Source of the DNA: Steroidobacteraceae bacterium
Lineage (GTDB): Bacteria > Pseudomonadota > Gammaproteobacteria > Steroidobacterales > Steroidobacteraceae
Length of the DNA: 46,489 nucleotides
Direction of reading: 5' to 3'
NCBI GenBank assembly: GCA_019634895.1
Contig: JAHCAM010000021.1
Location: 1 to 46,489, forward strand
Both the position numbers and the translations under genes were made by a program. The notes under the pieces are model-generated. The model worked only from the letters and a program-made list of their open reading frames with translations, searched no databases and was not told the origin of the DNA. Shown here in pieces: positions 31,721-40,508 of the stretch (the first letter of the stretch is position 1; each line of letters begins with the position of its first letter).

Positions 31721-32680
31721 ATGTGCGCCGTCGCCAAAGCCATTGCAGGCGTTGCCGCGCTCGTCCTGCTGGCGGGCGCATCCGGCTGCTCGGTTCAGCG
31801 ATTCGCCGCGAACCGGATGGCCGACACCCTGGCCGCTTCCGGCACCACCTATGCCGCCGATGAGGACCCGGAGCTCATTGCGGATGCGCTGCCGTTCAGC
31901 CTGAAGCTGATGGAGAGCGTGCTGGCGTCCACGCCAAAGCACCGCGGGCTGCTGGCAGCGACCTGCGCCGGATTCACCCAGTACGCCTGGGCCTTCGTGC
32001 AGCAGGACGCCGATGCCCTCGCACTCGAGGACAGCGACCGCGCCTGGGAATCGTGGAACCGCGCGCGGCGGCTGTACCTGCGCGCGCGCGATTACTGCCT
32101 GCGCGGTCTCGATGCCGCATTGCCGGGGTTCAGCGCGGAACTGCGTGCGGCCCCGGCCACGGCGGTCACGCGCGCCGCGGCGCCGGAGACGGACCTGCTG
32201 TACTGGACGGCCGCCTCGTGGGCTGCGGCGATCTCGCTCGGCAAGGACGACCCGGCGCTGGTCGCCGAGCTGCCGGTCGTCTCGGCGCTGATCGACCGCG
32301 CGCTCGAGCTCGACGAGGCCTGGGACCGGGGCGCGATCCATTCCTTCCTGGTGACCTACTCGATGGTGCGGCCGGACATCGAGGGCGACCGCGATGCGAT
32401 TGCGCGGCGGCACTACGAGCGCGCGCTCGAATTGACGCAGGGCAGGGCGGCTGGCCCCCATCTCGCGTGGGCGGAGTCCTTCTGCCTGCCGCGCGAGGAC
32501 CGCGCCTGCTTCGAGCAGTCGCTGCACGCGGCGCTCGCGATCGCTGCCGACGCGGAGCCGGCGATCCGGCTCGCCAACACGGTCATGCAGCGGCGCGCGT
32601 CGTGGCTGCTGGCCCACGCGGACCGCTGGATCCTGCCGCCGCTGCCTGATGATGGCGCGGCACTGGAGCCGGGCCCATGA
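31721..32680 (+). CDS. TRAP transporter TatT-component lipoprotein
   Basis: This 319-aa protein has a lipoprotein signal (GVAALVLLAGASGC, Cys23) and is otherwise helical, with TPR-like repeats. FAANRMADTLAASGTTYAADED and the ALELDEAWDRGAIH block match TatT, the extra periplasmic trimer of TPR-associated TRAP (TPAT) transporters. TatT docks with the substrate-binding protein DctP and may enclose a ligand between the two. The stop overlaps the dctP start (ATGA), so stoichiometric production is likely. Confidence 0.9.
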   Translation: MCAVAKAIAGVAALVLLAGASGCSVQRFAANRMADTLAASGTTYAADEDPELIADALPFSLKLMESVLASTPKHRGLLAATCAGFTQYAWAFVQQDADALALEDSDRAWESWNRARRLYLRARDYCLRGLDAALPGFSAELRAAPATAVTRAAAPETDLLYWTAASWAAAISLGKDDPALVAELPVVSALIDRALELDEAWDRGAIHSFLVTYSMVRPDIEGDRDAIARRHYERALELTQGRAAGPHLAWAESFCLPREDRACFEQSLHAALAIAADAEPAIRLANTVMQRRASWLLAHADRWILPPLPDDGAALEPGP

Positions 32681-33693
32681 GGATCACGCGAAGGAATGCC
32701 CTGCAGGCGGCGCTGGCCGCCGCGTTGTCCGGTTGGCTGCCTGCAGCCGGCGCTGCGCCCCGCAAGGAGCTTCGCGTGGCTACCGTGGCGCCCGCCGGCT
32801 CCTCCTTCCACAAGCGGCTGCAGTCGCTTTCCGCCGAGTGGTCGCGCGGACCGGGCGGCGTGACCATGAACATCTACCCGGGGACGCAGGGCGGCGAACT
32901 GCAGATCGTGCGGCGCATGCGCGTCGGCCAGATCCAGGGCGCGGCGCTGACCTCCGTGGGACTTGGCCAGATCGACCGGTCGGTCACCGCGCTGCAGTTC
33001 ATGCCGCTGATGTTCAGGGACTGGGACGACGTGGATCGCGTGCGCGAGCGGTTGCGGCCGGAACTCGAGCGGCGGCTGCTGGCGGCGGGCTACGTCGCGA
33101 TGTTCTGGGCCGATGCCGGCTGGGTGAGGTACTTCTCGAAGACGCCGATCCGCAGCGTCAGGGACCTGAAGCCCCTGCGGGTCTACGCCAGCTCCGGCGA
33201 CCCGGACAGCATCGAGATGATGAAGTCGTACTACACGCCGGTCGTGCTGGAGCCGGACCAGATCCTGCTCGGGCTCAGGAACGGCATGATCGACGCGCTG
33301 CCGGTGCCGGCATTCCTCGCCAACTTCAACCAGGTGGCGGCCTATGCGCCCTACATGCTGGACCTCAACTGGGCGCCGATCACGGGCGCGCTGGTGGTGA
33401 CCGATCGCGCCTGGAAGCAGTTCGATGCCGGGACCCGGGACTGGCTGCGCGAGTCGTCCGGGCGGGCCGGCGACGAGATGCGCCGCGCCGCGCGCGCCGA
33501 GGACGAGGCCGCGGTGCAGGCGATGAAGGACAAGCACGGGCTCAAGGTCGTGGCGCTCTCGGCCGAGGCCGAGAGCGAATTCCGCAGCGAGGTCGCGCGG
33601 CTCTATCCGCGCATCCGCGGCACGCTGGTGCCGGAGCCGATGTTCGACGCGGCGGTGGCCACCCTCAAGGCCGGCGGCCAACCGGCGAAGTGA
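32677..33693 (+). CDS. TRAP transporter substrate-binding protein (DctP family)
   Basis: This 338-aa periplasmic solute receptor has the DctP body: LRVATVAPAGSSFHK, GRNGMID-like GLRNGMIDALPVP and LNWAPITGALVV. The N-terminus MRITRRNALQAALAAALSG is a Tat-like twin-arginine signal, so it may be exported folded. The usual carboxylate-binding Arg of C4-dicarboxylate receptors cannot be assigned with confidence, in line with TatT-type systems whose ligands differ (lactate, lipids or others). The gene overlaps tatT upstream and the permease downstream (GTGA). Confidence 0.92.
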   Translation: MRITRRNALQAALAAALSGWLPAAGAAPRKELRVATVAPAGSSFHKRLQSLSAEWSRGPGGVTMNIYPGTQGGELQIVRRMRVGQIQGAALTSVGLGQIDRSVTALQFMPLMFRDWDDVDRVRERLRPELERRLLAAGYVAMFWADAGWVRYFSKTPIRSVRDLKPLRVYASSGDPDSIEMMKSYYTPVVLEPDQILLGLRNGMIDALPVPAFLANFNQVAAYAPYMLDLNWAPITGALVVTDRAWKQFDAGTRDWLRESSGRAGDEMRRAARAEDEAAVQAMKDKHGLKVVALSAEAESEFRSEVARLYPRIRGTLVPEPMFDAAVATLKAGGQPAK

Positions 33694-35474
33694 CCGGACT
33701 CCTGCACCGGGCCGAGAACCTGCTGCTGGCGGCGGCGCTGGCCGCACTCGTGCTGCTGGGTGTCGCCAGCGCGACCCGGGCGCTCGCCGACGCCGATGAC
33801 CTGATCCGCCACCTGACGCTGCTGGTCGGGATGCTGGGCGGGATGGCCGCGGCGCGCGAGAACCGCCTGCTCGCCATGGGCACGGTGGCGCAGGCATTGC
33901 CGCCGGCATGGAAGCCCGCCGTCGCGGCCTTCACCGGGCTGGTGGCGACGACGGTCACGGCGCTGCTGACGCTGGCGGCCTGGCAATTCGTGCGCGGGGA
34001 AGCGCCGTCGTCGTCCACGCTCGCTTTCGGCGTGCCGCGCATCGCGCTGCAGGCGCTGATGCCGCTGGGATTCGCGGTGATCGCCTGGCGCATCGCATGC
34101 CACTCGACCGCAGGCTGGCCGGGCCGGGCCGCCGTGCTCGCGGCCGCAATCGCCGTGACCTGGGCCGTGTCGCAACTCGACGGCGGCATCGCCGCGGCGC
34201 GCACGCCGCTGCTCGCCGTGCTCGGCGCCGCGATCCTGCTCGGCGCGCCGATCTTCGTCGGCCTCGCCGGCATCGCCCTGGTGTTCTTCATCGCGGCGGG
34301 CGACCCCATCGCGTCCGTCCCGCTCGACCACTACGACCAGGTCACCAACCCGCTGCTGGCCACGCTGCCGCTGTTCACGCTGGCAGGCTACATCGTGGCC
34401 GCGAGCGGCGCCGCACGCAGGCTGGTGTGGCTGCTGCAGGCCTGGTCCGGCCACCTGCGCGGCGGGCCAGCCGTCATCACGGTCCTGGCCTGCGCGTTCT
34501 TCACCGCGTTCACCGGCGGCTCCGGCGTCACGATCCTGGCGCTGGGCGGGCTGCTGATGCCGATCCTGCTGCACTCGCGCTACGCCGACCGCGCCTCGCT
34601 GGGGCTGGTGACCGGCGCCGGATCGCTCGGCGTGCTGTTCGCGCCATGCCTGCCGCTGATCCTGTACTCGATCGTCGCCCAGGTCTCGATCGAGCAGATG
34701 TTCCTCGCCGGCGCCGTACCCGGCCTGCTGCTGGTCGCGCTGGCCTGCGGCTGGGGCATCGCCGCCTCGCCGCAGGGCGGCTTCCGCCCGGGCTTCAGCT
34801 GGCGCCGCGTCCGCGTCACGACCTGGCGCGCGAAATGGGAGCTGCTGCTGCCGGTCGTGCCGCTGGTGCTGATCTTCGGCGGCTATGCGCTGCCGGTGCC
34901 CGCCGCCGCGATCACGGCGGCCTACGCGATCGCGGTCGCCGCCTTCGTCAACCGCGACCTGCCGAAGGGCGAGGCGCTGGTGGAGGTGCTGCGCGAGTGC
35001 GGGCTGCTGGTCGGCGGCGTGCTGCTGATCCTGGGCGCCGCGATGGGCCTCACCAACCTGCTGGTCACCGAGCACGTCCCCGACCGCCTGACGGCGTGGA
35101 TCTCCACCGCGATCGATTCGAAGTGGCTGTTCCTGCTCGCGCTCAACCTGTTCCTGCTGGCGGTCGGCTGCCTGATGGACATCTTCTCGGCGATCATCGT
35201 GGTGGCGCCGCTGGTGGTGCCGGTCGCGCTGGCCTTCGGCGTGGACCCGGTGCACCTTGGCATCATCCTGCTCGCCAACCTCGAGCTCGGCTACCTGACG
35301 CCGCCGGTCGGCCTCAACCTGTTCATGTCGGCCTCGCGCTTCCGCCGGCCGGTGCTCGAGGTCGCGCGCGCAAGCCTGCCGATGCTCGCGGTGCTCGCGG
35401 TCGGCGTCGTGCTGATCACCGTGTTCCCGCAGCTGTCGCTGGCGCTGCCGCAGTGGTTCGCGGCGCGCGGCTGA
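33690..35474 (+). CDS. TRAP transporter fused permease (DctQ-DctM)
   Basis: This is 594 aa from the GTG at 33690, overlapping the dctP stop. Residues 1-165 or so form four helices of a DctQ-like small subunit (LRDADD-like ADADDLIRHLTLLVGMLGG; ARENRLLAMG). The remainder is the 12-helix DctM large subunit, with TGGSGVTILALGGLL and GYLTPPVGLNLFMSASRF as family motifs. Fusion of Q and M occurs in some TRAP systems. Import is driven by a sodium gradient in characterised members. With tatT and dctP it forms a complete transporter. Confidence 0.93.
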   Translation: MTGLLHRAENLLLAAALAALVLLGVASATRALADADDLIRHLTLLVGMLGGMAAARENRLLAMGTVAQALPPAWKPAVAAFTGLVATTVTALLTLAAWQFVRGEAPSSSTLAFGVPRIALQALMPLGFAVIAWRIACHSTAGWPGRAAVLAAAIAVTWAVSQLDGGIAAARTPLLAVLGAAILLGAPIFVGLAGIALVFFIAAGDPIASVPLDHYDQVTNPLLATLPLFTLAGYIVAASGAARRLVWLLQAWSGHLRGGPAVITVLACAFFTAFTGGSGVTILALGGLLMPILLHSRYADRASLGLVTGAGSLGVLFAPCLPLILYSIVAQVSIEQMFLAGAVPGLLLVALACGWGIAASPQGGFRPGFSWRRVRVTTWRAKWELLLPVVPLVLIFGGYALPVPAAAITAAYAIAVAAFVNRDLPKGEALVEVLRECGLLVGGVLLILGAAMGLTNLLVTEHVPDRLTAWISTAIDSKWLFLLALNLFLLAVGCLMDIFSAIIVVAPLVVPVALAFGVDPVHLGIILLANLELGYLTPPVGLNLFMSASRFRRPVLEVARASLPMLAVLAVGVVLITVFPQLSLALPQWFAARG

Positions 35475-35478
35475 GGGC

Positions 35479-36432
35479 TCAGCCGGCCGCGGGCAGCGCG
35501 TCGATGAACTCCGCCATGCGCCGGCGCAACGCCTCGTCGGGCACGCGGCCCATGCCGCCGCCCAGGTTGTCGATCATGTGCCTGGCCTGGCTGGTGGCGG
35601 GCGTCACCACGGTCACGGCCGGGTGGCCCAGCACGTACTTGATGAAGAACTGCGCCCAGCTGCCGGCGTCGAAATCGGCGGCCCATTCCGGCAGCGGCCG
35701 GTCCGCGACGCGCCGGAACAGCCGCGTGCGGCCGAACGGCAGGTACACCATGACCGCGATCCCGCGCTGCTGCGCGAGCGGCAGGATCGTGGCCTCGACG
35801 TCGCGGTTGTCCACCGCGTAGTCCACGCCGATGAAGTCGAGCGGCTCCTCGCGCATGACCCGCTCGAGCTCGCCGTACTGGCCCTTGCTGGTGCTGGTGA
35901 CGCCGAGGTAGCCGACGCGCTTCGCCGCCTTGAGTTCCTTCAGGATGCCGAGTTGCGTCGGCACGTCGCCGAGGTTGTGCACCTGGATCAGGTCCATCGT
36001 GCGCACGCCGAAGCGGCGGAACGATTCCTCGATCTGCGCGCGCGCAGCCGCCGGGTCCGCCGCGCCGCCGCCGCGCGGGGCGACGTTGACCTTGGTGGCC
36101 CAGAAGATCTTCTGCGTGATGCCGAGCTCGCGCGCGAGCCGGCCGGCGACTTCCTCGGCGGCGCCGTAGGAAGGCGCGGTGTCGAACACCGTGCCCCCGC
36201 GCTCGACCATGGCCGCCAGCACCTCGCCCAGCATGGCGGCATCCTCGCCGCCGGCCGCGCGGCTGAAAGTGGCCGAACTGCCGAGCCCGACGACCGGAAT
36301 CAGCTGGCCGCTGGAGGGGATCGGCCGGTGGATCATTGCCGGCGCGCCCGCCGCGCACGCCAGCCGCGGCGCCAGGCCGAGCGCCGCGCCGGTCGCGAGT
36401 CCGAGTCGGATGCATTGACGACGGTTCATCAT
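35479..36432 (-). CDS. Tat-exported aldo/keto reductase
   Basis: This is 317 aa from the ATG at 36432. The twin-arginine signal is MNRRQCIRLGLATGAALGLAP with cleavage near CAAGA. The AKR barrel follows with the catalytic tetrad Asp84 and Tyr89 (FDTAPSYG), Lys114 (WATKVN) and His152 (QVHNL). Export through Tat fits a protein that binds its NADP cofactor before translocation. A soluble periplasmic AKR lacks an obvious cofactor supply, so the substrate and electron source are unclear. It is convergent with the TRAP operon, 4 bp apart. The start could also be at 36429. Confidence 0.88.
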   Translation of the reverse strand: MMNRRQCIRLGLATGAALGLAPRLACAAGAPAMIHRPIPSSGQLIPVVGLGSSATFSRAAGGEDAAMLGEVLAAMVERGGTVFDTAPSYGAAEEVAGRLARELGITQKIFWATKVNVAPRGGGAADPAAARAQIEESFRRFGVRTMDLIQVHNLGDVPTQLGILKELKAAKRVGYLGVTSTSKGQYGELERVMREEPLDFIGVDYAVDNRDVEATILPLAQQRGIAVMVYLPFGRTRLFRRVADRPLPEWAADFDAGSWAQFFIKYVLGHPAVTVVTPATSQARHMIDNLGGGMGRVPDEALRRRMAEFIDALPAAG

Positions 36433-36486
36433 GACCGGCAACCATACCAGATCACGCAGCGGCGTCAGCCGTTGCCTCGACGGCGT

Positions 36487-37056
36487 TCAGGGCCTGCCGA
36501 GTCCGCGGTCGCGGTGAATGGCGCCCTGGAACATCGCCAGCGCCTGTGCGATTGCCGGATCCTCCTCGTCGTGGGTCAGGATCTCGAACTTCAGCACCAG
36601 CCCGCCCGCGAGCAGCGCGCCCTGGACCAGGTGCCGGTACTCGTCCGGTGGCGCCGGGTCGGTGGCCAGGAAGTAGAAGCCGACGCCGTCGGTGCCCTGC
36701 ATCCTGCGGATTTCAGGCGCTGCCGCCGCGGATCCCGCCTGCAGGCGCTGGGCCGCATCGCGTACCGCGTTGCGCAGCGTTTCGGCGTCCTCGATCCGGC
36801 CGGGGGCTTGGCCACTGGATTGCGGCGTGACATAGACCTCGAAGCCCGCGCCCTGCTCGGGCCGCAGTTCGATGGTGATCTCGGCGTTGCCGGGTTGCTC
36901 GTCCACGCGGTCCACCCAGCCTTCGGGCAGCGTCATTTCCAGGGCGTCGGAGTCCGGCAACTCGTAGCGCCGCAGCCGGTCGTCGCCGGACGCGGAACCG
37001 TGGGTCCACAAAAGGGCGGCTGTCGCGAGCGCAGGGAGCAGGACGGACCGGTGCAT
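36487..37056 (-). CDS. Exported protein of unknown function
   Basis: This 189-aa protein has a signal peptide (LLPALATAALLWTHGSASG) and a soluble domain (about 25-185) with alternating strands (YELPDSDALEMTLPEGWVDR, GFEVYVTPQS) and a C-terminal helix (AIAQALAMFQGAIH). The PEGW-like start and overall pattern resemble PsbP/DUF1795-like periplasmic domains, but the match is loose. It follows the ExbD-like gene by 25 bp on the same strand and is probably co-transcribed with it. Function unknown. Confidence 0.75.
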   Translation of the reverse strand: MHRSVLLPALATAALLWTHGSASGDDRLRRYELPDSDALEMTLPEGWVDRVDEQPGNAEITIELRPEQGAGFEVYVTPQSSGQAPGRIEDAETLRNAVRDAAQRLQAGSAAAAPEIRRMQGTDGVGFYFLATDPAPPDEYRHLVQGALLAGGLVLKFEILTHDEEDPAIAQALAMFQGAIHRDRGLGRP

Positions 37057-37081
37057 GGTCCGCAGGCGGCGGAACCGCCGG

Positions 37082-37513
37082 TCAGGGCATCGCTTCGGCG
37101 GGTGCGCCGCCCGACACGAAGCCGACCTTCTGCAGGCCGCCGCGCTGCAGCGTGAACATCACGTTTGCCACGTACACGTACGGCGCGCGGCGGTCCGCAT
37201 CCACGTGGACTTCCGGCTTCTCTTCGTCCGGCCTGGCATTCTCGATCGCCACGTAGTCGCGGAACGTCGAGTGATCCACCGGGATGCCGTTCCAGAGGAT
37301 CCGGCCGTCGAACTCGACGTAGATCTTCACGACCGGCGGCGGTTCGGTGGGCGGGTTCGGATTGTCGCGCGGCAGGTCGATCTTGACCGCGTGCGTCATC
37401 ACCGGGATGGTGATGATGAAGATGATCAACAGCACCAGCATGATGTCGACCAGCGGAATGACGTTCGGGTCGACCATGGGATCCGAACTGTCGCCCTTGA
37501 CCGAAACTGCCAT
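37082..37513 (-). CDS. ExbD/TolR-family energy-transducer protein
   Basis: This 143-aa protein has one N-terminal membrane helix (about 18-40, NVIPLVDIMLVLLIIFI) containing the essential proton-channel Asp23, and a periplasmic domain (VKIYVEFDGRILWNG, VHVDADRRAPYVYVANVMFTLQRGG). ExbD and TolR work with ExbB/TolQ to couple proton motive force to TonB or TolA. No exbB, tolQ or tonB lies beside it in this window, so its partners must be elsewhere. The ATG at 37513 has GAGG close upstream, and a TTG at 37558 is a weaker option. Confidence 0.92.
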   Translation of the reverse strand: MAVSVKGDSSDPMVDPNVIPLVDIMLVLLIIFIITIPVMTHAVKIDLPRDNPNPPTEPPPVVKIYVEFDGRILWNGIPVDHSTFRDYVAIENARPDEEKPEVHVDADRRAPYVYVANVMFTLQRGGLQKVGFVSGGAPAEAMP

Positions 37514-37568
37514 GACCTCGCCCCCGCGAGCCCCGTGCGGCGGGGCCTTGTGCTGCAAAAAGGCAGTT

Positions 37569-37585
37569 TGCCCGGCAACCGGGCA
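37569..37585. other. Perfect hairpin TGCCCGG-CAA-CCGGGCA
   Basis: A 7-bp perfect stem with a 3-nt loop lies in the 145-bp space between the divergent exbD-like and EF-G-like genes. It has no T-run on either strand. It could be a regulator-binding palindrome or an RNA stem in one of the two leaders. Confidence 0.4.
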
Positions 37586-37607
37586 TGGCGCAAGACGGCG
37601 GCTTCGG

Positions 37608-37616
37608 TGTTATTCT
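37608..37616 (+). promoter_or_regulatory. Extended -10 promoter of the EF-G-like operon
   Basis: TG-T-TATTCT has the extended -10 form and lies 42 bp upstream of the EF-G-like start codon. The -35 region is poor. It is the best promoter candidate for the five-gene run that begins at 37659. Confidence 0.4.
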
Positions 37617-37626
37617 TTTTGAAAAA

Positions 37627-37647
37627 CCCGCCACGGCAACGGGCGGG
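37627..37647 (-). terminator. Minus-strand intrinsic terminator-like hairpin
   Basis: Read on the minus strand, CCCGCC and GGCGGG flank an 8- to 9-nt loop and are followed by TTTTT. This would stop antisense transcripts coming out of the EF-G-like gene before they reach the exbD-like gene. On the plus strand it forms a stem just before that gene's ribosome-binding site (GGGGAAAGG). Confidence 0.5.
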
Positions 37648-37658
37648 CAGGGGAAAGG

Positions 37659-39707
37659 ATGACGACGGCCACCGGCGACATACGCAACATTGCCCTGGTC
37701 GGCCACGCCGGGGCCGGTAAGACCCTGCTGGCCGAGGCGTTGCTGCTCGGCGCGGGCAGCATTCGTGCCAAGGGCAGCCTGGCCCGGGGCACGACCGTCT
37801 GCGACCACGACCCCCAGTCCCGGAAACTGCTCCATTCCGTGGACGCCAGCCTGTGCTGGCTCACGACCGGCTCCTCGCACGTCAACCTGGCCGATACGCC
37901 GGGCTACCCCGATTTCATCGGCCGGACGCTGCCCATCCTCGAGGCGGTCGAGACCGCCGCGGTCGTGGTCAGCGCCCTGGCGGGGGTCGAGCCGATGACG
38001 CAGCGCATGATGGACGCCGCCCGTGAGCGCGGTCTCGCCCGGCTGGTCGTCGTCAACAAGATCGACGCGCGCGAGGCGAATCCGCAGGCCGTGCTCGAAG
38101 AGATACGCGAGCAGTTCGGCCGCGAATGCCTGCCCCTGAACCTGCCGGCAGGCGCCGGCAGCCGGGTCGTGGACTGCTTTTTCCATAATGAGGGCGAGAC
38201 CACCGATTTTTCCTCAGTCTCCCAGGCACATACGGAGATCATCGACCAGGTCGTCGAGGTGGACGACGAACTGATGGCCCTCTATCTGGAGCAGGGCGAG
38301 GAGCTCGCTCCGGAGCAGCTGCACGATCCCTTCGAGAAGGCGCTGCGCGAGGGCCACCTGGTGCCGGTCTGCTTCGTCTCGGCCGAGACCGGCGCCGGGA
38401 TCCCGGAGCTGCTGGAGATACTCGGGCGGCTGATGCCGAACCCGGCCGAGGGCAACCCGCCGCCGTTCCTGAAGGGCGAGGGTGCGGCTGCCGCACGCGT
38501 CGAGGTGGTCCCGGATCCGGGCCGGCATGCGATCGCCCACGTATTCAAGGTGATCATGGATCCCTTCGTCGGCAAGCTCGGCCTGTTCCGGGTCCACCAG
38601 GGCACCATCAGGGCCGGCGCCCAGCTGTTCGTCGGCGACGGCCGCAAGCCGGTCAAGATCGCGCACCTGTTCCGCATGCAGGGCAAGGACCACGCCGAGG
38701 TGCCGCTGGCGGTGCCGGGCGACATCTGCGCGGTCGCCAAGCTCGACGAGTTGCACTTCGACGCCGTGCTGCACGACTCGCACGACGAGGACCATTTCCA
38801 CCTGAAGTCCATCGCCTTCCCGCCGGCGATGCTGGGCGTGGCGATCGAGCCGGAACGGCGCGGCGACGAGCACAAGCTCGCGGAAGCGCTGCACAAACTC
38901 GCCGCCGAGGATCCCTGCGTGCGCGTCGAGCACAACGCTTCGCTCAACGAGACCGTGCTCTACGGCATGGGCGACCTGCACCTGCGGGTGATGACCGAGC
39001 GCATGACCGAGCGCTATGGCGTCGCCGTCAAGACGCACCCGCCCTCGATCCCGTATCGCGAGACCATCACCCGCCCGGCCGAGGGACACCACCGGCACAA
39101 GAAACAGACCGGCGGCGCCGGCCAGTTCGGGGAGGTCTACCTGCGGGTCGAGCCGCTGGCGCGCGGCACCGGGTTCGAGTTCGTGGACGACATCAAGGGC
39201 GGCGCGATCCCCAACCAGTTCATCCCCGCGGTCGAGAAGGGCGTGCGCCACGCGCTCGCCGAGGGCGCGGTGGCCGGCTTCCCGCTGCAGGACGTCCGCG
39301 TCTCGGTGTATGACGGCAAGTACCACGCCGTGGACTCGAAGGAGGTCGCCTTCGTCTCGGCCGGCCGCAAGGCCTTCCTCGATGCGGTCAGCCGCGCGGG
39401 CGCCACCGTGCTCGAGCCGGTGGTCCACGTCGAAATCAACGCCCCGGGCACGGTGATGGGCGACATCACCGCCGACCTCGCCACGCGGCGCGCGCGCATC
39501 GACGGCAACGAGGCCCGGGCCCGCGGGCGCATCGTGGTCTCGGCCTACGTGCCGCTGGCCGAGGTGACCGACTACCAGAACCGGCTCAAGGCGCTGACGG
39601 GCGGCGAGGGCAGCTTCACGCTGGAGCTGTCCCATTACGACCCGGTGCCGCCGCGCAAGCAGCAGGAACTGGCCTCGGCCTGGAAGCCGCAGGCGGGCGA
39701 GGAATGA
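37659..39707 (+). CDS. EF-G-like translational GTPase
   Basis: This 682-aa protein has the EF-G domain order. The GTPase domain has P-loop GHAGAGKT (15-22), DTPGYPD for G3 and NKID for G4. Domain II follows (KVIMDPFVGKLGLFRVHQGTI), then domains III-V with HHRHKKQTGGAGQFGEVYL and INAPGTVMGDITADL. The G2 effector loop and several sequence blocks differ from the main FusA, placing it in the EF-G-like paralogue group. The family may act in translocation, ribosome recycling or stress; a true fusA normally lies in the str operon. GGGGAAAGG precedes the ATG. The stop overlaps the NYN gene (ATGA). Confidence 0.93.
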   Translation: MTTATGDIRNIALVGHAGAGKTLLAEALLLGAGSIRAKGSLARGTTVCDHDPQSRKLLHSVDASLCWLTTGSSHVNLADTPGYPDFIGRTLPILEAVETAAVVVSALAGVEPMTQRMMDAARERGLARLVVVNKIDAREANPQAVLEEIREQFGRECLPLNLPAGAGSRVVDCFFHNEGETTDFSSVSQAHTEIIDQVVEVDDELMALYLEQGEELAPEQLHDPFEKALREGHLVPVCFVSAETGAGIPELLEILGRLMPNPAEGNPPPFLKGEGAAAARVEVVPDPGRHAIAHVFKVIMDPFVGKLGLFRVHQGTIRAGAQLFVGDGRKPVKIAHLFRMQGKDHAEVPLAVPGDICAVAKLDELHFDAVLHDSHDEDHFHLKSIAFPPAMLGVAIEPERRGDEHKLAEALHKLAAEDPCVRVEHNASLNETVLYGMGDLHLRVMTERMTERYGVAVKTHPPSIPYRETITRPAEGHHRHKKQTGGAGQFGEVYLRVEPLARGTGFEFVDDIKGGAIPNQFIPAVEKGVRHALAEGAVAGFPLQDVRVSVYDGKYHAVDSKEVAFVSAGRKAFLDAVSRAGATVLEPVVHVEINAPGTVMGDITADLATRRARIDGNEARARGRIVVSAYVPLAEVTDYQNRLKALTGGEGSFTLELSHYDPVPPRKQQELASAWKPQAGEE

Positions 39708-40507
39708 GCGCCCAGAACACGCGGATCATGGCGGTGTTCTGCGACTTCGAGAACATCGCCCTCGGCGCCAAGGACGCGCGCTTTCCCAGCTTCGACATGC
39801 GCAAGGTGCTGGAGCGGCTGCTGCTGAAGGGCAACATCGTCGTCAAGAAGGCCTACTGCAACTGGGAGCGCTACCAGGAGGCCAAGCGCGCCATGCACGA
39901 GGCCGCCTTCGAGCTGATCGAGATCCCGCACGTGCGCCAGTCCGGCAAGAACTCGGCCGACATCCGCATGGTGGTGGACGCGCTCGACCTCTGCTACACC
40001 AAGTCGCACGTCGACACCTTCGTGATCGTGAGCGGCGACTCGGACTTCTCGCCGCTGGTGGCGAAGCTGCGCGAGAACAACAAGATCGTGATCGGCTGCG
40101 GCGTCAAGAACTCGACCTCGGACCTGCTGATCAGCGGCTGCGACGAGTTCATCTACTACGACGACCTGGTGCGCGGCGAAACGCGCGCGCGCAGCGCGCG
40201 CCGGCCGAAGACGGAGAAGGCCGAGTCGAAGGCGCCGGCCACCGCCGAGGACCGCCGCCAGGAGGGCATCGAGCTGATGCTGGAGACCGCCGAGGACCTG
40301 TTTGCCGAGCGCGACCTGGAGGAGAAGGTCTGGGGCTCGATGGTCAAGCAGGCGATCAAGCGCCGCAAGCCCGGGTTCAACGAGAGCTACTACGGCTTCA
40401 AGACCTTCGGCAAGCTGCTGGAGGAGGCGCGGGAGCGCAAGCTCATCGACCTCGAGTTCGACCCCAAGTCCGGCGGCTACATCATCACCCGCGTGGCGGC
40501 GGCCTGA
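39704..40507 (+). CDS. NYN-LOTUS (LabA/DUF88-like) putative RNase
   Basis: This 267-aa protein has an N-terminal NYN/PIN-like nuclease domain (about 1-160) with the acidic residues expected for metal catalysis in VFCDFENIA, NSADIRMVVDAL and VSGDSDFSPLV. A charged linker follows, then a C-terminal OST-HTH/LOTUS domain (about 185-265; KQAIKRRKPGFNESYYGFKTF). LOTUS domains bind RNA, including G-rich or structured RNA. The likely activity is endoribonucleolytic processing. The ATG overlaps the EF-G-like stop, so synthesis is coupled to a ribosomal GTPase. Confidence 0.92.
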   Translation: MSAQNTRIMAVFCDFENIALGAKDARFPSFDMRKVLERLLLKGNIVVKKAYCNWERYQEAKRAMHEAAFELIEIPHVRQSGKNSADIRMVVDALDLCYTKSHVDTFVIVSGDSDFSPLVAKLRENNKIVIGCGVKNSTSDLLISGCDEFIYYDDLVRGETRARSARRPKTEKAESKAPATAEDRRQEGIELMLETAEDLFAERDLEEKVWGSMVKQAIKRRKPGFNESYYGFKTFGKLLEEARERKLIDLEFDPKSGGYIITRVAAA

Positions 40508-40508
40508 G

